A program made the position numbers and the translations under genes. Under the pieces are notes generated by a model. The model ran no database searches. It had not been told where the DNA came from and worked only from the letters and a program-made list of their open reading frames with translations. DNA of 64,000 nt from Turbatrix aceti (lineage: Eukaryota > Nematoda > Chromadorea > Rhabditida > Panagrolaimidae), in contig OZ017767.1 of NCBI GenBank assembly GCA_963969345.1, positions 620,001 to 684,000 of the forward strand. The letters are read 5' to 3'. This document shows, piece after piece, positions 24,901 through 36,149 of this stretch (its first letter is position 1; each line of letters begins with the position of its first letter).

Positions 24901-26433
24901 TGGCTCAGGAAACATGCCCTCGAGGAGACTGGACATCATCCAGGAACTCGACGACGCGATCAAGCGGGGCGTCATCGTGGTCAACGTCACGCAGTGCATC
25001 AAGGGCCACGTCGACAAAAATTACCTCACAGGCAAAATTCTCTACGACATTGGCGTCATCGCCGGATCCGACATGACCACGGAGGCGGCACTCATCAAGC
25101 TAAGCTACGTCCTCGGACACGAAGACTGGGATCTCGAAACGAAGAAAAAAATGATGGCTAAGAATTTGAGGGGAGAACTGACGATGAGCAACGCTTCGAC
25201 AACGCATGCTCACGATATCGGTGAGTCTTTTTTTGTTTAGGGAGGATCTACGGGGAAAAACATTTTTGACACTTTTTTAAAAATCGAATGGGAATAGTGC
25301 GCGCTCCATCGAACAACAAACAAGAACGCGAAGAAACAAAAACATGTTTTTGGACCAAAAAAAACACATTTTGGGATCAAACAACGCTTTTCTTGAGTTT
25401 TTTTTTGCAACACGTGTTTGGTTCACAAAGGCAATCCTCGGGTAAAAAAAGCACGAAATATTTACAAAACACATTTCAGACGTAAAAACCGTAAAAAAAT
25501 TATACATACCGTGATAAAACTATGAATTTTGAATTACGGGGTTCTCGAAGCGAAAATTTCTTTTGATCCAGTTCTTGTGTGTTTTAGGTCTTTTTTTTGC
25601 GTTTTTACCGTACAAAAAACTCTAACAAAAAAACTTAAAACCACCAACAAAAATTTTTTCCAGTAACCGACATGGCCAAAAACATCGGTCTGTCGACAAC
25701 CCGTGAAATCAATCTCCTGCGAGAAGCCGTCTACCCGCCCCTGCTCTGCCACTACGCGCGGCACAACGACATCGAACAACTCGAAAAGCTCCGCCTGGGT
25801 GGTGCGCATCTCTCCGGCGTGGATTCAGACAACACGACGCCCCTGCACGTGGCCTGTGAATCTGGGAACAAAGAAGCCGCGCTCTACCTGCTCAAACACG
25901 GCGCATCCGTGCATTCGCGTGACGCCCGGCACGAGACACCCCTGATCAAGGCAGTGTCCTCCAAAAACCTCGAAATCGTAACCCTCCTCCGCGATGCCGG
26001 GGCTACGGTCAATGAATACTCGACAGAAATCCGAGTTGCCATCTACGTCGCGGCTGCCAAGGGAGACATCGAAGCGCTCCAGGCGTGGAAGGCAGCGGGA
26101 TGCACGCTGGCTGTTTCGCTGGATAACGGCCAGACACCGTTGCACGCAGCGGTCGCGGCTTCTGACATGGAAGCCATCCGGTACCTCCTGGAGTGCGGGC
26201 TCGATCCGAGGCAGCAGAACGACTCTGGCGCGTCCCCGCTCGACGACGCAAGAGCAGCGAACAAGCCCGCGGTCGTAGATTTGCTCGAGGAGTACGCGGC
26301 TAAGATTTCCACCGGGCCGACGCCCCATCACCATCGGCATCGCCACGGAGCGAACCCCAGAATCCGCAGGCCCACATTTTCTATCGAGGATCCCGAAAAA
26401 AACAGCAGCGATGAAACTCCACCTGAGAAGTGA
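21908..26433 (+). CDS. ASPG: L-asparaginase with C-terminal ankyrin repeats
   Basis: Five phase-consistent exons (21908-21998, 22697-22947, 23102-23819, 24738-25220, 25664-26433) encode 770 aa. The enzyme hydrolyses asparagine to aspartate and ammonia in the cytosol. It is homologous to animal ASPG (60-kDa lysophospholipase family). Residues 145 onward form the type I asparaginase fold. The first catalytic Thr motif is YTGGTVGM (TGGT at 151-154) and the second is HGTDT (254-258). The family landmarks ITGAQIPVAEVRSDGREN and FNNQLMRGNRCIK follow. The last exon (from about residue 515) carries three to four ankyrin repeats (TPLHVACESGNKEAALYLL, TPLHAAVAASDMEAIRYLL). A His/Arg-rich tail ends the protein. 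The N-terminal ~140 residues have no recognised domain and make the protein longer than human ASPG. Intron 3 hosts an antisense NDUFA12 gene. Introns and ankyrin fusion argue against recent bacterial transfer. Confidence 0.93.
24141..24687 (-). CDS. NDUFA12: NADH dehydrogenase 1 alpha subcomplex subunit 12 (complex I), nested antisense
   Basis: Three exons (24687-24584, 24534-24277, 24225-24141) encode 148 aa, matching the family's ~145 aa. NDUFA12 (B17.2) is an accessory subunit on the matrix arm of mitochondrial complex I. Diagnostic segments are RAGTLVGTDKAGNEYYEDN, PRNRWIKYTDKVWLDYDAS and QVPPEWYGWLHHQTDIPPT, with a C-terminal TTTRPKITAWAPGQKK. The donor of exon 1 (GTGGGT) gives the right phase. 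The acceptor TTTTGCAG sits three bases before the ATG with no upstream exon, as expected for SL trans-splicing. A minus-strand AATAAA lies at about 24101-24106. The whole gene sits inside intron 3 of the asparaginase gene on the opposite strand. Confidence 0.93.
24688..24692 (-). promoter_or_regulatory. Probable SL trans-splice acceptor of NDUFA12
   Basis: TTTTGCAG ends at 24691, immediately followed by GAA and the ATG at 24687. There is no plausible upstream exon and the usual nematode acceptor consensus is present. Confidence 0.5.
25485..25590. repeat. Dispersed repeat copy in the last asparaginase intron
   Basis: This stretch shares, over roughly 80-90 bases with substitutions, the order CCGT, AAAACT, ATGAATT, GTTCTC-AAGCGAAA and CTTGTGT with 26560-26640 just downstream of the gene. 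It is probably a decayed mobile or tandem-derived repeat. Confidence 0.4.
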
Positions 26434-28249
26434 TGGAGCGATCAATTTGTGCCAAAAAAGCGCCTTTGTTGACTTTTTTCTGCCATGAAAAAAAAATAAA
26501 AAATGAACAAATATAAAACCGTAAGAAGTGCAATTCTCAATTCAAAAAATTTTGCACACCGTAAAAAACTACAAATTATGAATTGAAGTGTTCTCAAAGC
26601 GAAAGTTTTTTATTGACGAAACTTTTGTGTTTTTCGATGCCAGCATCGGCACAGAGCGTACAGCAGGTTCCGCAGACCTACGTTTTCTCGACAAAAACAG
26701 TAACGACAAACTGATGCATGGTTGGCTTTTTTCTGCCATGAAAAAGAATAGAACAAAAAATAACTAACCTGTGTGGTTTGACGACAACCTGGCGTTCAGG
26801 AAGTGCACAAGATGAGTCGTTGGAGTGTGTACTGGAAATTTGCAAATGTAGGGAGGCAACAGGGCGGGAAAGACGTGTCAAACCAAAAAAACCTATAAAA
26901 AAGGGGAATGCGAACGCGGGCGATCAACAAAAACGTGCAGAAATGCAAGCAAGAAAGCAAGCAGGCCACTACACTACATAAGAGCTAGCTGGCTAGTAGC
27001 CTACTCGTCGATACGAACGGAGGACAAGAAAAAACAGAGAACCGAGGGGGAAAGGAGAAATCGACATGTCGATTTCGGAAGACAAAATTTTTCGCTGTGA
27101 GGAACAAGGAACAACGAGAAAAGCGTGCGCATGGCATGCATGAGAGAGAGCCAGAGAAAAAAGGACCGACAGCGGCACAGTTTGTTTCGCAGCTTGCGGG
27201 CAAAAAAGGAAAGCTTGAACGCTTGCTAAGGGGACAAGAGCGCCGTGGGTGGTCATTTTTGTATTTGCTTTCTACGGCACTTATCGTACCGAAGAATACA
27301 TCATTCAAAACAGTTTTTGATGAAGAATCTGTAAAATAAAAAAATAAAAGATTCGTATAAAAAAAACTTTTTTATCATAATTTATCCAAAAGTGCATTGA
27401 CACAGTGCACTTCCTCCAACACCGTCTGCGTTGTATGTTGTACAGAACAAAGTAGATGATGCTGGAGAAAGGGCAGACGATGTCTGCCATCAAGTTGACA
27501 GATCTTGTTATTTTTGTTACCTCGGATCATGATCTAAAATCAACCACTACCGTTTCCGTAAACCGACTCCAACCGCCGAGACGGAATCAAATAAAGTCTT
27601 TTGTTGTTGATGATTAAAAATTTTTATTCTGCACCGTTTTCCTCAAAAAAGGCGGTCGAAATTGCCTTATTATACAAAAAGGTGTGTCACAGGCATGGCT
27701 GCATCATTGGATTTTGTACAGGCACCTTCTGCTTTTTTAAAAGCCGACGATGAGACACTGTAAAGTCTGCTCGCATTCGGTTGCATCTCAAATGACTGCC
27801 GTATATGCCACTTATAGTTTTTAGGATTCTTCAAATTTTTCTACGACGAAGAGAAAGCGAAGCCTAAAAAGAATGTTCAGACTAACAATGAAGCGTTCCC
27901 AGTATGAACGCGAAGACGAAGTCCGTTTTCGTCCGCGACAGAAAAACTTTCGCGCGTTGTTGCATCAACCAGTTCTTTGGCACATATTTCACTACATCTA
28001 AGCGAAGTGCCACCTTCGACTCACACCTTTCAATGACATCTCCGCAATTCAGGCGGCCTCAGTCTGAAAATTTTGTCATCGTTGCGTTTTCGTTTGCCAA
28101 AATCTGTTTTGCCTGTCCGTGTCATTCTTGCCAATCGCAATGGTTGGTGTTGAGTTGCTTGATTCAAATTTTTTACAGCGGGTATGCTATTTATTTTTTG
28201 TCTTGAATGTTGCACACAATTCTGTGATCGCATTTGATCATACGATCCT
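26434..28249. other. Intergenic region downstream of asparaginase
   Basis: Contains the second copy of the dispersed repeat at about 26560-26640. Short frames on both strands (for example plus 27097-27339 and 27904-28206) start at non-ATG codons or lack splice continuation and domains. No RNA gene was recognised. Confidence 0.4.
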
Positions 28250-28331
28250 GAGTTGTCGACCGAGCCGAGCATCGAGTTGAGCCGAGCGTCTCGAATTGTC
28301 GGCTCGGCTATTTTGGCTCGGTCGACAACTC
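28250..28331. repeat. Perfect 17-bp inverted repeat, GC-rich foldback
   Basis: The arm at 28250-28266 (GAGTTGTCGACCGAGCC) is exactly complementary to 28315-28331. The 48-nt interior contains a second nested GCCGAGC/GCTCGGC pair. The GC-rich stem stands out in AT-rich surroundings. It could be a small MITE or a structured RNA. A related CCGAGC/GCTCGG composition reappears at 35147-35220. Confidence 0.55.
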
Positions 28332-30049
28332 TGCTTTGAATATACTTGCACACGCTTGCATGGATTGAAATTTTTTCTATTTTTTTATGAAAAAACAATG
28401 AGTTTAAAAAACAATTATTGATTTATTAAGGTTGAACAAATAGAACAGCATTTAGGTTGTTTTTTGAATTATAGAACATTTTGTGTTTGAAAATGACTTC
28501 TTGCAAACAAAAAAATTTATTTTTTTTTTCAATTGGTTGTCGAAATGAAAAAAAAAGTGTGTTGCCAATCAAATTGTTTTTTCCGGGGATCTAAACTATT
28601 TATACAAGATGAAAAAAAACAGATTCTCAAAACGAATTTGTTGCAAAAAAATAATTTGCTGCTTCGAATTCCTTGAACGGTGGTTAGGCTGCGGCTCGGC
28701 AGACAAGTCAGCCAGGAAAAGAGGAAGGAGGAGAAATAAGTGTGAGAAAAACTTCTTGCTTTTTATTAAATCAAGTCGGAGGACATAAGCATACATAAAC
28801 GGACGTAATACGATATTTAAAGGGTCTGCGAAGGATATCAACAACACAAACTAGCTTCAAAAACACAAACTAGACGATAAATATTTATATTTAATTTCTT
28901 TTTTTTTGAATTAAAAAAAACAAATCTACAGTAACCATAAAAAATGCGTAACGACCGAACCTGTATTACGATTTTTTTAAAATACTGTAATTTTTAACTT
29001 TACTTTTACTCAACAAGAAAAAAACTGAAAAATGTATTACACAGCAAGATAACCAAGTTTGGTTTGCGTTAACACACAGTGCAACCCGGGGTTGTTTGAT
29101 TCTTGATTTTATTACCCTCAGCTCGCTCTTTTCCCAGCCTCCGTCTCACTTTCTCGTTCTCTTCTCTCCTGTTTTTCCCAACTTTTTTATGGTACTTTTT
29201 GATAGTAATTTGAAATCCTTGATGAAGCTACATTGCCTCGCCGTCGTCGTCATCATCGTCAACTTCAACGTCAACAACTCTCTCCTTCTTTTGACAACGA
29301 CGCCGACAAAAAAAAGAGTGGTTGCGCCTCTGGCTATTTTTTTTTTGGCAAGTGAGTGACCGTGATGAATAAAATCTAGTCTTTTACCCACCCAATTTTT
29401 TTGCACGCAGACGTCCTTGTCCCCATACTTGTCCTCGAAAATTCAGTTTCCCGCTCATTTTTCTCATACCCTTTTCAGAATCCGTCTTTTCAGTTTTCTT
29501 GAGGCACATTTATTCATCCTAACTCAGAGTTCGTTTGATGAAAAAACTCATTCTAAAATATTTTTATTCGTACTCTTTTTTTACCTCTGTAAGTTGAAGC
29601 AACGTTTATCGTAATCTAATTTTTTTTGTCAAAATACTATAAATAAAATTGTATCATTTTATAATTTTTTTGTGGAATTACTATTACCTTTTTATATTTA
29701 CTATTTTGAGCATGTTGAAACTGACTAAGAATTCAAAATCTGTAGATTTTGAAAAAACCGTCAATATTTAAAAAAAAATTCGAGTCCAAAAACCAATTAT
29801 ACGTCAAATTTCAAAAGTGATTCAAATTTTTTTATTTGTTTTTCGTAAAAAAAAGCCAAAAATCACAACATCCGGTGTCTTTTACGATGTCCATCATTGC
29901 ATTGCGTGTCACTCCAAACTTTATCTCTCTTTTTAAAATTTCTTGCGGTTTTGTCTTTGTATTGTCAACAAAAAAAAGTGACTGAACGAACTTTCAGCAA
30001 GTGGTTTAAATTTATGCTTGAAAGCCGTTTACCTTGATGCTGGCGTTGA
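28332..30049. other. Mostly non-coding stretch, possible 5' exons of the next gene
   Basis: The plus-strand frame opening at ATG 29221 encodes a hydrophobic signal-like start (MKLHCLAVVVIIVNF) and reaches a GTGAGT donor at about 29354. An acceptor at about 29411 continues that frame for some 35 residues to a stop. This could be a first exon of the membrane-protein gene ending at 31266 or a small independent gene. Support is weak. The rest is AT-rich. Confidence 0.2.
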
Positions 30050-30798
30050 TTGATTGATCAGACCGTTGTCACCACCACTCTCACCGTCGCCGCCGCCGCT
30101 GCCGCCACCGATGACAACGCTGTCTATCACATCAGTGTCGATGGAGCTATAGCAGACGTTATTTTGGTTCTTTATAGTTTCCTTTCCCCGACAATTATTT
30201 TCTTAAATGTAATAACTTTTTTATTATCGCTGGTTTGTCCAAAAAATCGGTGAGTTTTTTTTTATAAAAAAGTGATTTTTTTTCTTAAAAAAATATCGTA
30301 AACATTTCCAAAACGCAAGGGTCATTTCTATTCTAAAACGCACTGCCACTAAATATTGTTTATAATTTTTTTCACCCGAGTACAAATTATGCTTTTGTTT
30401 TTTAAAATAAAAAACAACAGACGACTGATGTTCTTTGGGATCAAACGGGTTTTATCGTCCTCCTCCATCATTCTCAATCATCAAATCTTTGTTCTTTGCG
30501 GTGACATTATCTGATCGGCACCTGCTCGGAGTACCCATAAATCAATGGAACATTCTTTTATTTTCATGCCATAAAGTGCAACGAAAAAATATTTATTTTA
30601 ACACAGATGCACTTTTTGCCAGAAGGCAAAAATTATTTTCGCAATTATGCGTGAGAAAACTGGCCTGAAATTTTTTTTGTTCTTATTAATATTGTTGTAT
30701 TTCTTTTGTTTTTACTTTAAAAAACGACGATCTAAAGTAAATTTTTTTATTTTTGAAATAAAAAAATTATGTCTCGCATAATAACAAAAAATTTTCAG

Positions 30799-31266
30799 AT
30801 AAAAGTGTTGTTCTTTTCGCTTGCGGAGCATCGAGTCGAGCTCTACTACGCTTTCGGGTTGATTTGCCTCATTGGATGGCTAGCATTTAATTTATGGATT
30901 CTCCGAGACTACCTCTGCCCGTGGTGGTTTGAGCAGATATACACGGAGACCGGGCTGTCCAAACACAAGCTCGAATCCAAAAAACAAGAAATACTCATGC
31001 GGAATCGCGTCAGCAATGCCTTCAGCATCACGACGAACATCGCAATGCCCAAGGCCTCCGAGATCGGTCGAAACTCGTCCGCGAGTAGCAATCAGGATCT
31101 CGGACATCATCAGAAATTGATTTCATCTGCGCAGAATCATCAGACGGCGATCGAGATCGAAGACGTCGATGATACCGAGCTGCAGAACCAACATTCCTCT
31201 GATATTATACGTCTATACACGTATCAACCTCGTTCAACTTCTGGTATTGAAATTGAGATGGCATAG
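30799..31266 (+). CDS. C-terminal exon of an unresolved membrane protein
   Basis: An acceptor (ATTTTCAG) at 30798 opens a frame of 155 codons to the stop at 31264-31266. It starts IKVLFFSLAEHRVELYY, continues into a transmembrane helix (AFGLICLIGWLAFNLWIL), then a CPWW motif and a hydrophilic tail rich in Ser, Gln and acidic residues. An ATG at 30769 in the same frame would give a 165-aa single-exon alternative. An upstream candidate exon (about 30180-30247, SPTIIFLNVITFLLSLVCPKN, donor GTGAGT) looks like another transmembrane helix. It ends in phase 2, which would create an immediate stop if joined directly, so an intermediate exon near 30422-30460 would be needed. The exon set and family are unknown. 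Confidence 0.5.
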   Translation: MKVLFFSLAEHRVELYYAFGLICLIGWLAFNLWILRDYLCPWWFEQIYTETGLSKHKLESKKQEILMRNRVSNAFSITTNIAMPKASEIGRNSSASSNQDLGHHQKLISSAQNHQTAIEIEDVDDTELQNQHSSDIIRLYTYQPRSTSGIEIEMA

Positions 31267-31942
31267 GCCGTTTAGGGCGGTTAGAACTTTTTTTAGTTCT
31301 GTAAACTTTTTTTGTATTTTTTTCAATCCCAAAAATTTCTTTATGAATTTTTCGATTGTGTTTGCGAACGCGTAAAACATTTTTGAAACAATTTAAATTT
31401 TTTAAAACAAATTGTTGGTGAAAAATTAAAAAAAACTACAAAAAAAATGTTCGCGCTTCAATTTTTTTGAAATTCGGTACGAATATTACAAAAACGTGTG
31501 TCTTACCACGATTTTGGGGTTCGGTCGTTTGTGATTTTTTGATCAAAACAAAAGAATATTCGCTACAAATAAATAATATTTCCCCAAAAAAAAATTTCTC
31601 GTGCGCACTTTTTTTGACTCCCGAACGGAATACCTAAAATGTGTGTGTTTTACCACGATTTTGGTGTCGCATCTTTTTTATTTTGTTTTTTTCACCTTTG
31701 AAGTTTGTAGACGTTTTGCATTTATCTAATCAAATATTCACCCATCCCGGTCCCGTAACGAAAAAATCTCTTCTCAATTCATCATGTAGTGTGCAATAAA
31801 CATAACCAATTATGTGTAACAAATAGAATAAAGTTTATTTCCAAAATGATCGTAAGAAAGGTAAACAATGGAAAAAATATTGCTTTGTACCAAAAAAAAA
31901 TAGGAAGCAAGGCAGCAGTTACAAAATAATCCAAAGGCAAAC
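31267..31942. other. Convergent spacer with a direct repeat
   Basis: The phrase GTGTGT followed by TTACCACGATTTTGG occurs at about 31495-31517 and again, slightly changed, at 31641-31664. A TTTATT at about 31830 gives the polyadenylation hexamer of the minus-strand channel gene. No coding sequence. Confidence 0.4.
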
Positions 31943-34370
31943 TTACTCGTCGTTGAACTTCACATAGTCACCTCTGCTGGTATACGTAGCGATTAGATTC
32001 ATGATGAACCAGTATATAATATTGAAGACAAAAAATATGACGGGAAACATGTAGCGTGAGCATTTGTCGATCTTGCTTGGAGACACGTAACGACAGCAGT
32101 GCGTGGGCCTGCGCTGTTTCGTGTAGACAACTTGCATCGGACGGATCATTTCGCTTGCCGATATATCGTGTGGATACGGTGCGTATTGCATGAGGGGTAT
32201 TGTTCTGAAATGGCAAAAGAAATTATGACAAACCAATTTATTTTGAACAGATTTTAGTAAACTATTTTGGCGTTGTGTGTCAAACAAATGTAGCCGTCCG
32301 TCAGTGCCATTCATCTTTCATCTTTGTTTTTTTTGGATATGTACGGATTCTACGACGCAGTATGTGTTCCGCAGAAAATAAAAAATACAGGTTGGTTTTT
32401 TGAGTCATTTTTTGATACTTTTTATATTTTTTTTCATTTTCGGTGGCCTAAAATTTTTTTTAGCAAATTTTGTAATTCTGGTATATCAAGATTGATTAAA
32501 ATCTACAAAAATAGATTGATTGCGCGAAATATGAATTTTTTATAGAAATTGGCATTTTTCATTTTGACTGTTTCAAGTTTTCCTGCAATTTTCCTACCCT
32601 TTCCCTCTCCAAAAACCTTTCCCTACCTGCAATCAGAATCCATAGGCATGGGATGCCCCGGTCGTATTATTTCATTCGCATTCACGCCCCCATACAGTAT
32701 CCTAGGTGCCTGATAGACGTAATCCTTGTTCACATCGTTGAGTGGGTGCGAATTCTGGGGTGTAGCAGCCTTCGCAGCCGCAGCCGCATCGTCCAGTTGC
32801 TTCTTTCGCTTTTCTCGGCGTTGTTTCAACTTTTTGAGCATGTAACTCACGACTGCGTATTCTACGAGGGCGGCAAAGACCATCACGAAGCAGAAGTTCA
32901 GAAAAACGTCTAGGGATTTGATATAGGACACTTTTGGCATCTGGTTGTTCGTCGACGTGATGAGGGTCGTAATTGTGAGCACGGTGGTTACGCCGAGGGT
33001 GACGCGAGCTGGTGAAGATTCCCGGTTGATCCAGAACGACACCCAGGACACGTGGACGATGAGGAGGGCCGGGATGATGATGTTCATGAGGTAGAAGCCC
33101 AGCGCGCGGTTCAGGATGATCTCAAAGTACAGTCTGACGTATTCGCCCGAGGCGGTCTTGGCTTTCGTGATATTGACCCGGTAGCCGGTTCTCCTGAATT
33201 GGGGCAGGGCAAATTCGCCGAAAGCCACGGCTTCGACCGCGGGATCTGTTCTCCTCTTGCCCCAGAAATAGTCAATGTCAGCCGTTGTGTAGCCGTAACT
33301 TTCGATTTCGAGCTTGCAAGTTTGAGTGTCCATGGGAAAGAGCCTCAACTCCATGGGGCAGGTAGCGGTGACAGTCAGGCGCTGACTCGTGTAGACCCTG
33401 CCGTCCGGCTCGATGCGAAGAAAGGAGTTGTGCGTGGTTGCGACGTGAAAGAACGACTTCTTTTCGTTCGGAAAAAATGTATCGGGATTCCAGAGGCGAT
33501 CCAGGTAATCAACACCGACAGTTAGGGATTCTATTTCGTCAAAATCGCTTCGAAAATTTCCAAACGCCAGTCGGGGGTCTTTCCACGTCTGTCGAAGGTA
33601 GAAATCGAGGGTGAAGTCCATGTCCTTCTCGCTGACGGCTGAGATACTGCTGACGTGGATCGTGATGCCGACATCGACGGGGCCTTCGCCGTAGAGCGGT
33701 CGAAGTCGTTTGTCGTACTTTGAGCGATCTGTTAGTCTGTTTAGGACCTGGAAAAAAATTGGATAATTCTAATAAAAATTATTGACAGCTAAAAATTTGT
33801 ATAATTTGTGCCAAATTTTTTTTTATTTCGAAAATCTAGTTTTTGTTTACCATGTTCTATTTAGAATTTTTTTATAGTTTGATTAACTTTTTTAGTCCAA
33901 AAAGTCAGTTTTTTACGAACGTTGTTAATCAGGCCCGTTTAACTGTCCAAAAACATTCATTCTTTATTTTCCCATTCATTAAAGGCAAAAATTGCCCAAA
34001 ACCCCATCATAATTGACTTCCGCATAAATTAATGTGCATTCCATTCAGAAATAGCGTTTTCAGTTAAACAAAGAAAAATCCAAAAACTTACATGAGAAAT
34101 AAAAGTAGTATTAGGTCCAACTCGATGAGGCGTATTCCAATCGTCTTCTCCTTTGACAAAATAAGTAGTCGAAAATACAACTTCTATAATAATAACTAGC
34201 GCAGCGATAATTGATACGTTAAACCCGGCCCGTTTTATTTTTTGAGGTTGTTTTTGTTGCGCGGCATTTTTTGGTGGTGTCTTCGCCGTCTCCATCGCCG
34301 CCGTCGTTGTTCCAACTTCATCGTCATCGCTGCCGTCGACGGAGGAAGAAGCAGACGACGAGGAAGGCAT
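31943..34370 (-). CDS. Cys-loop ligand-gated anion channel, GABA-receptor type
   Basis: Three phase-consistent exons (34370-34092, 33747-32627, 32204-31943) encode 553 aa of a pentameric ligand-gated ion channel subunit. The Cys-loop has Cys 223 and Cys 237 separated by 13 residues (CPMELRLFPMDTQTC). Four membrane segments follow. M2 begins with the PAR motif at about 339-341 (SPARVTLGVTTVLTITTL), which in this family marks chloride selectivity. M3 continues KSLDVFLNFCFVMVFAALVEYAVV, resembling GABA-A-like nematode subunits rather than glutamate-gated ones. M4 is in the last exon (FPVIFFVFNIIYWFIMNLI) and the protein ends soon after. The N-terminus is odd: an acidic, Ser-rich ~50-residue stretch precedes the hydrophobic segment VSIIAALVIIIEVVF that should act as signal sequence. 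A later in-frame Met is an alternative start. The ligand cannot be read from the sequence. Confidence 0.92.
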
Positions 34371-36149
34371 TTCCTTTCGCAATGGGATGAGATTGTTTTT
34401 TTTGCTGCCCCTGTCGAAAAAAATTCGTATATAAATCCTCCAAAAAATACGTGCAGCAGAAGTAGTAAGAGCGGGGCAGCGCAAAAAGCAGGGTTTTCCT
34501 CCTTTTCTTTGTCGCACTCTTTAATACATCAAAAAAATTTACTTTCGGAAGACAGAGGCACGAAGAGCACAGCCCGAACGACGACGACGCCAAAAGTGCC
34601 GCAGAAAAAGATTAACAGAAGACAATAACTTTTTTTTGAAAAAAAATAGTTTCAAGTAGTAACAACACACAAAAAAACGGAAGAAGGGGTGAAGATGATG
34701 AAAAAACAAGAAAACGAAGAAAAAATGACGAGTTACACCGAGGGAATCAAAATCGACACTTCTGCGTAGTAAGTGAGTAAGTGGATGGACGGATAGATGG
34801 ATGGTCGGGTACTACTGGCACTGGTGGTACTTCATCAACAACTACTTTTTCTGCGCCTTTGTGCATGTAGCTTTGAAAAATTATAAAAGTATACATGTAT
34901 AACACATAAAATGGATTATCTAGTCTATTTTATGAATCTATCTGTCCACTACCCATCTGTCGTTGACTGGGTTGGGGGTCTTGATGGAAGTGAATAAAAA
35001 ATAAATTTATTTATTCTTACTTAGATAATACTCGCGGGTATTCATAACTTGTTGGATACAATGATGGAGGGTACGAGAAAATTGGGAAAAATTTGAAATA
35101 TTCGTTATCCTTAAAAACGTTGATTACGAAAATTCGACTCCGGCCGAGCATAGAACAGAGTGCTCGGTTCAAATATTTCAAGATCGAAAATTTTTTGATC
35201 TAGAAATTTTCAACCGAGCGGCTCAATTTTGAAAAAAAATGAATTATTATAAAATTAAAATACTGATTATTAAAAAGATGGTTGGCACAATTTACGGTTT
35301 ACACTCTTAATTTTCATATTTTTTACCGGTGTTTAACAAAAAAAACGTATTTGAAATAGCATTTGCTAACGTTGACATTGATTTTCGAAAAGTACCGTGT
35401 AAGTTTTTTTAGAACGTTACGTGTTCTAAATTCGTCCGAATAATACAGTATCGCTACCGGATTAGTACATTAAAATTTTTTTAAGCATTTGAACACAAAA
35501 AAAACACTTAGTACTCATTTTTGACCTCACTGTATTTTCTTCCCCCAAAATGACCCCTTTGTCATGTTCATAAATTTTTCTTTTTTTTGGCTAAGCAAAT
35601 AAATAAATATTTAGTAGGCATCTTTTTTTATTGTTATGCAAAGAAGAAGCAAAATAGAGACAAAGGGAATTAACTTTTCCTAAGTACGTTGCCTACCATA
35701 AAAGGGAATCTCTACCAAAATAGTTGCTGGTTGGTCCGCCACTTGGAGCGAGCACAAGGATCGGTGCAGGGGGGCCATGCCGTCATGCACTCATTCATTT
35801 TTCCCGCAGCAGAGTAACTTGGAAGAATGAGAGGGGGGCACGGACACGGCACGTCCGATGAAAACCCCACACATTGATTGACAGCTTATTTAAAAAAGGA
35901 GCGGTAATAGGCACAAAAAGAGCGAAAAGAAGCAAAAAACCCTAAGCTCATTGAATTATTGTAAATTCTGTCAAAAATAAAAATATATTTCTTTTAAATT
36001 CCTGCTGGAGAAGAAGCTTTGGGAAAGAATTTGTTGACGATGGAACAAAAAATGACGGCATAAATCAGGACAAGCATGGCGTAAATCAATGTTTTTTAGA
36101 ACGATAATTCACTTTTAGGGAGCAAGAAAAGGTGTGCTGGGGCAATTTG
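34371..36149. other. Gene-poor region upstream of the channel
   Basis: Likely holds the channel promoter. GGAT/GGAC-rich repeats occur at about 34790-34805. A CCGAGCA/TGCTCGG hairpin with 7-bp arms lies at 35147-35170. No supported gene; frames are short and AT-rich. Confidence 0.4.

Noticed and set aside
21908..26433. Horizontal transfer of a bacterial asparaginase
   Set aside because: Several introns, fusion to ankyrin repeats and the same architecture as animal ASPG indicate ordinary vertical inheritance.
25825..26445. Minus-strand 206-codon frame under the ankyrin exon
   Set aside because: It is the antisense shadow of clear ankyrin-repeat coding sequence; no domain and no splice support.
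27097..27339. Plus-strand basic frame (80 codons)
   Set aside because: Starts at a non-ATG codon, lies in purine-rich sequence, no homology recognised.
32653..33525. Plus-strand frames under the channel gene
   Set aside because: Shadow of the Cys-loop channel exon.
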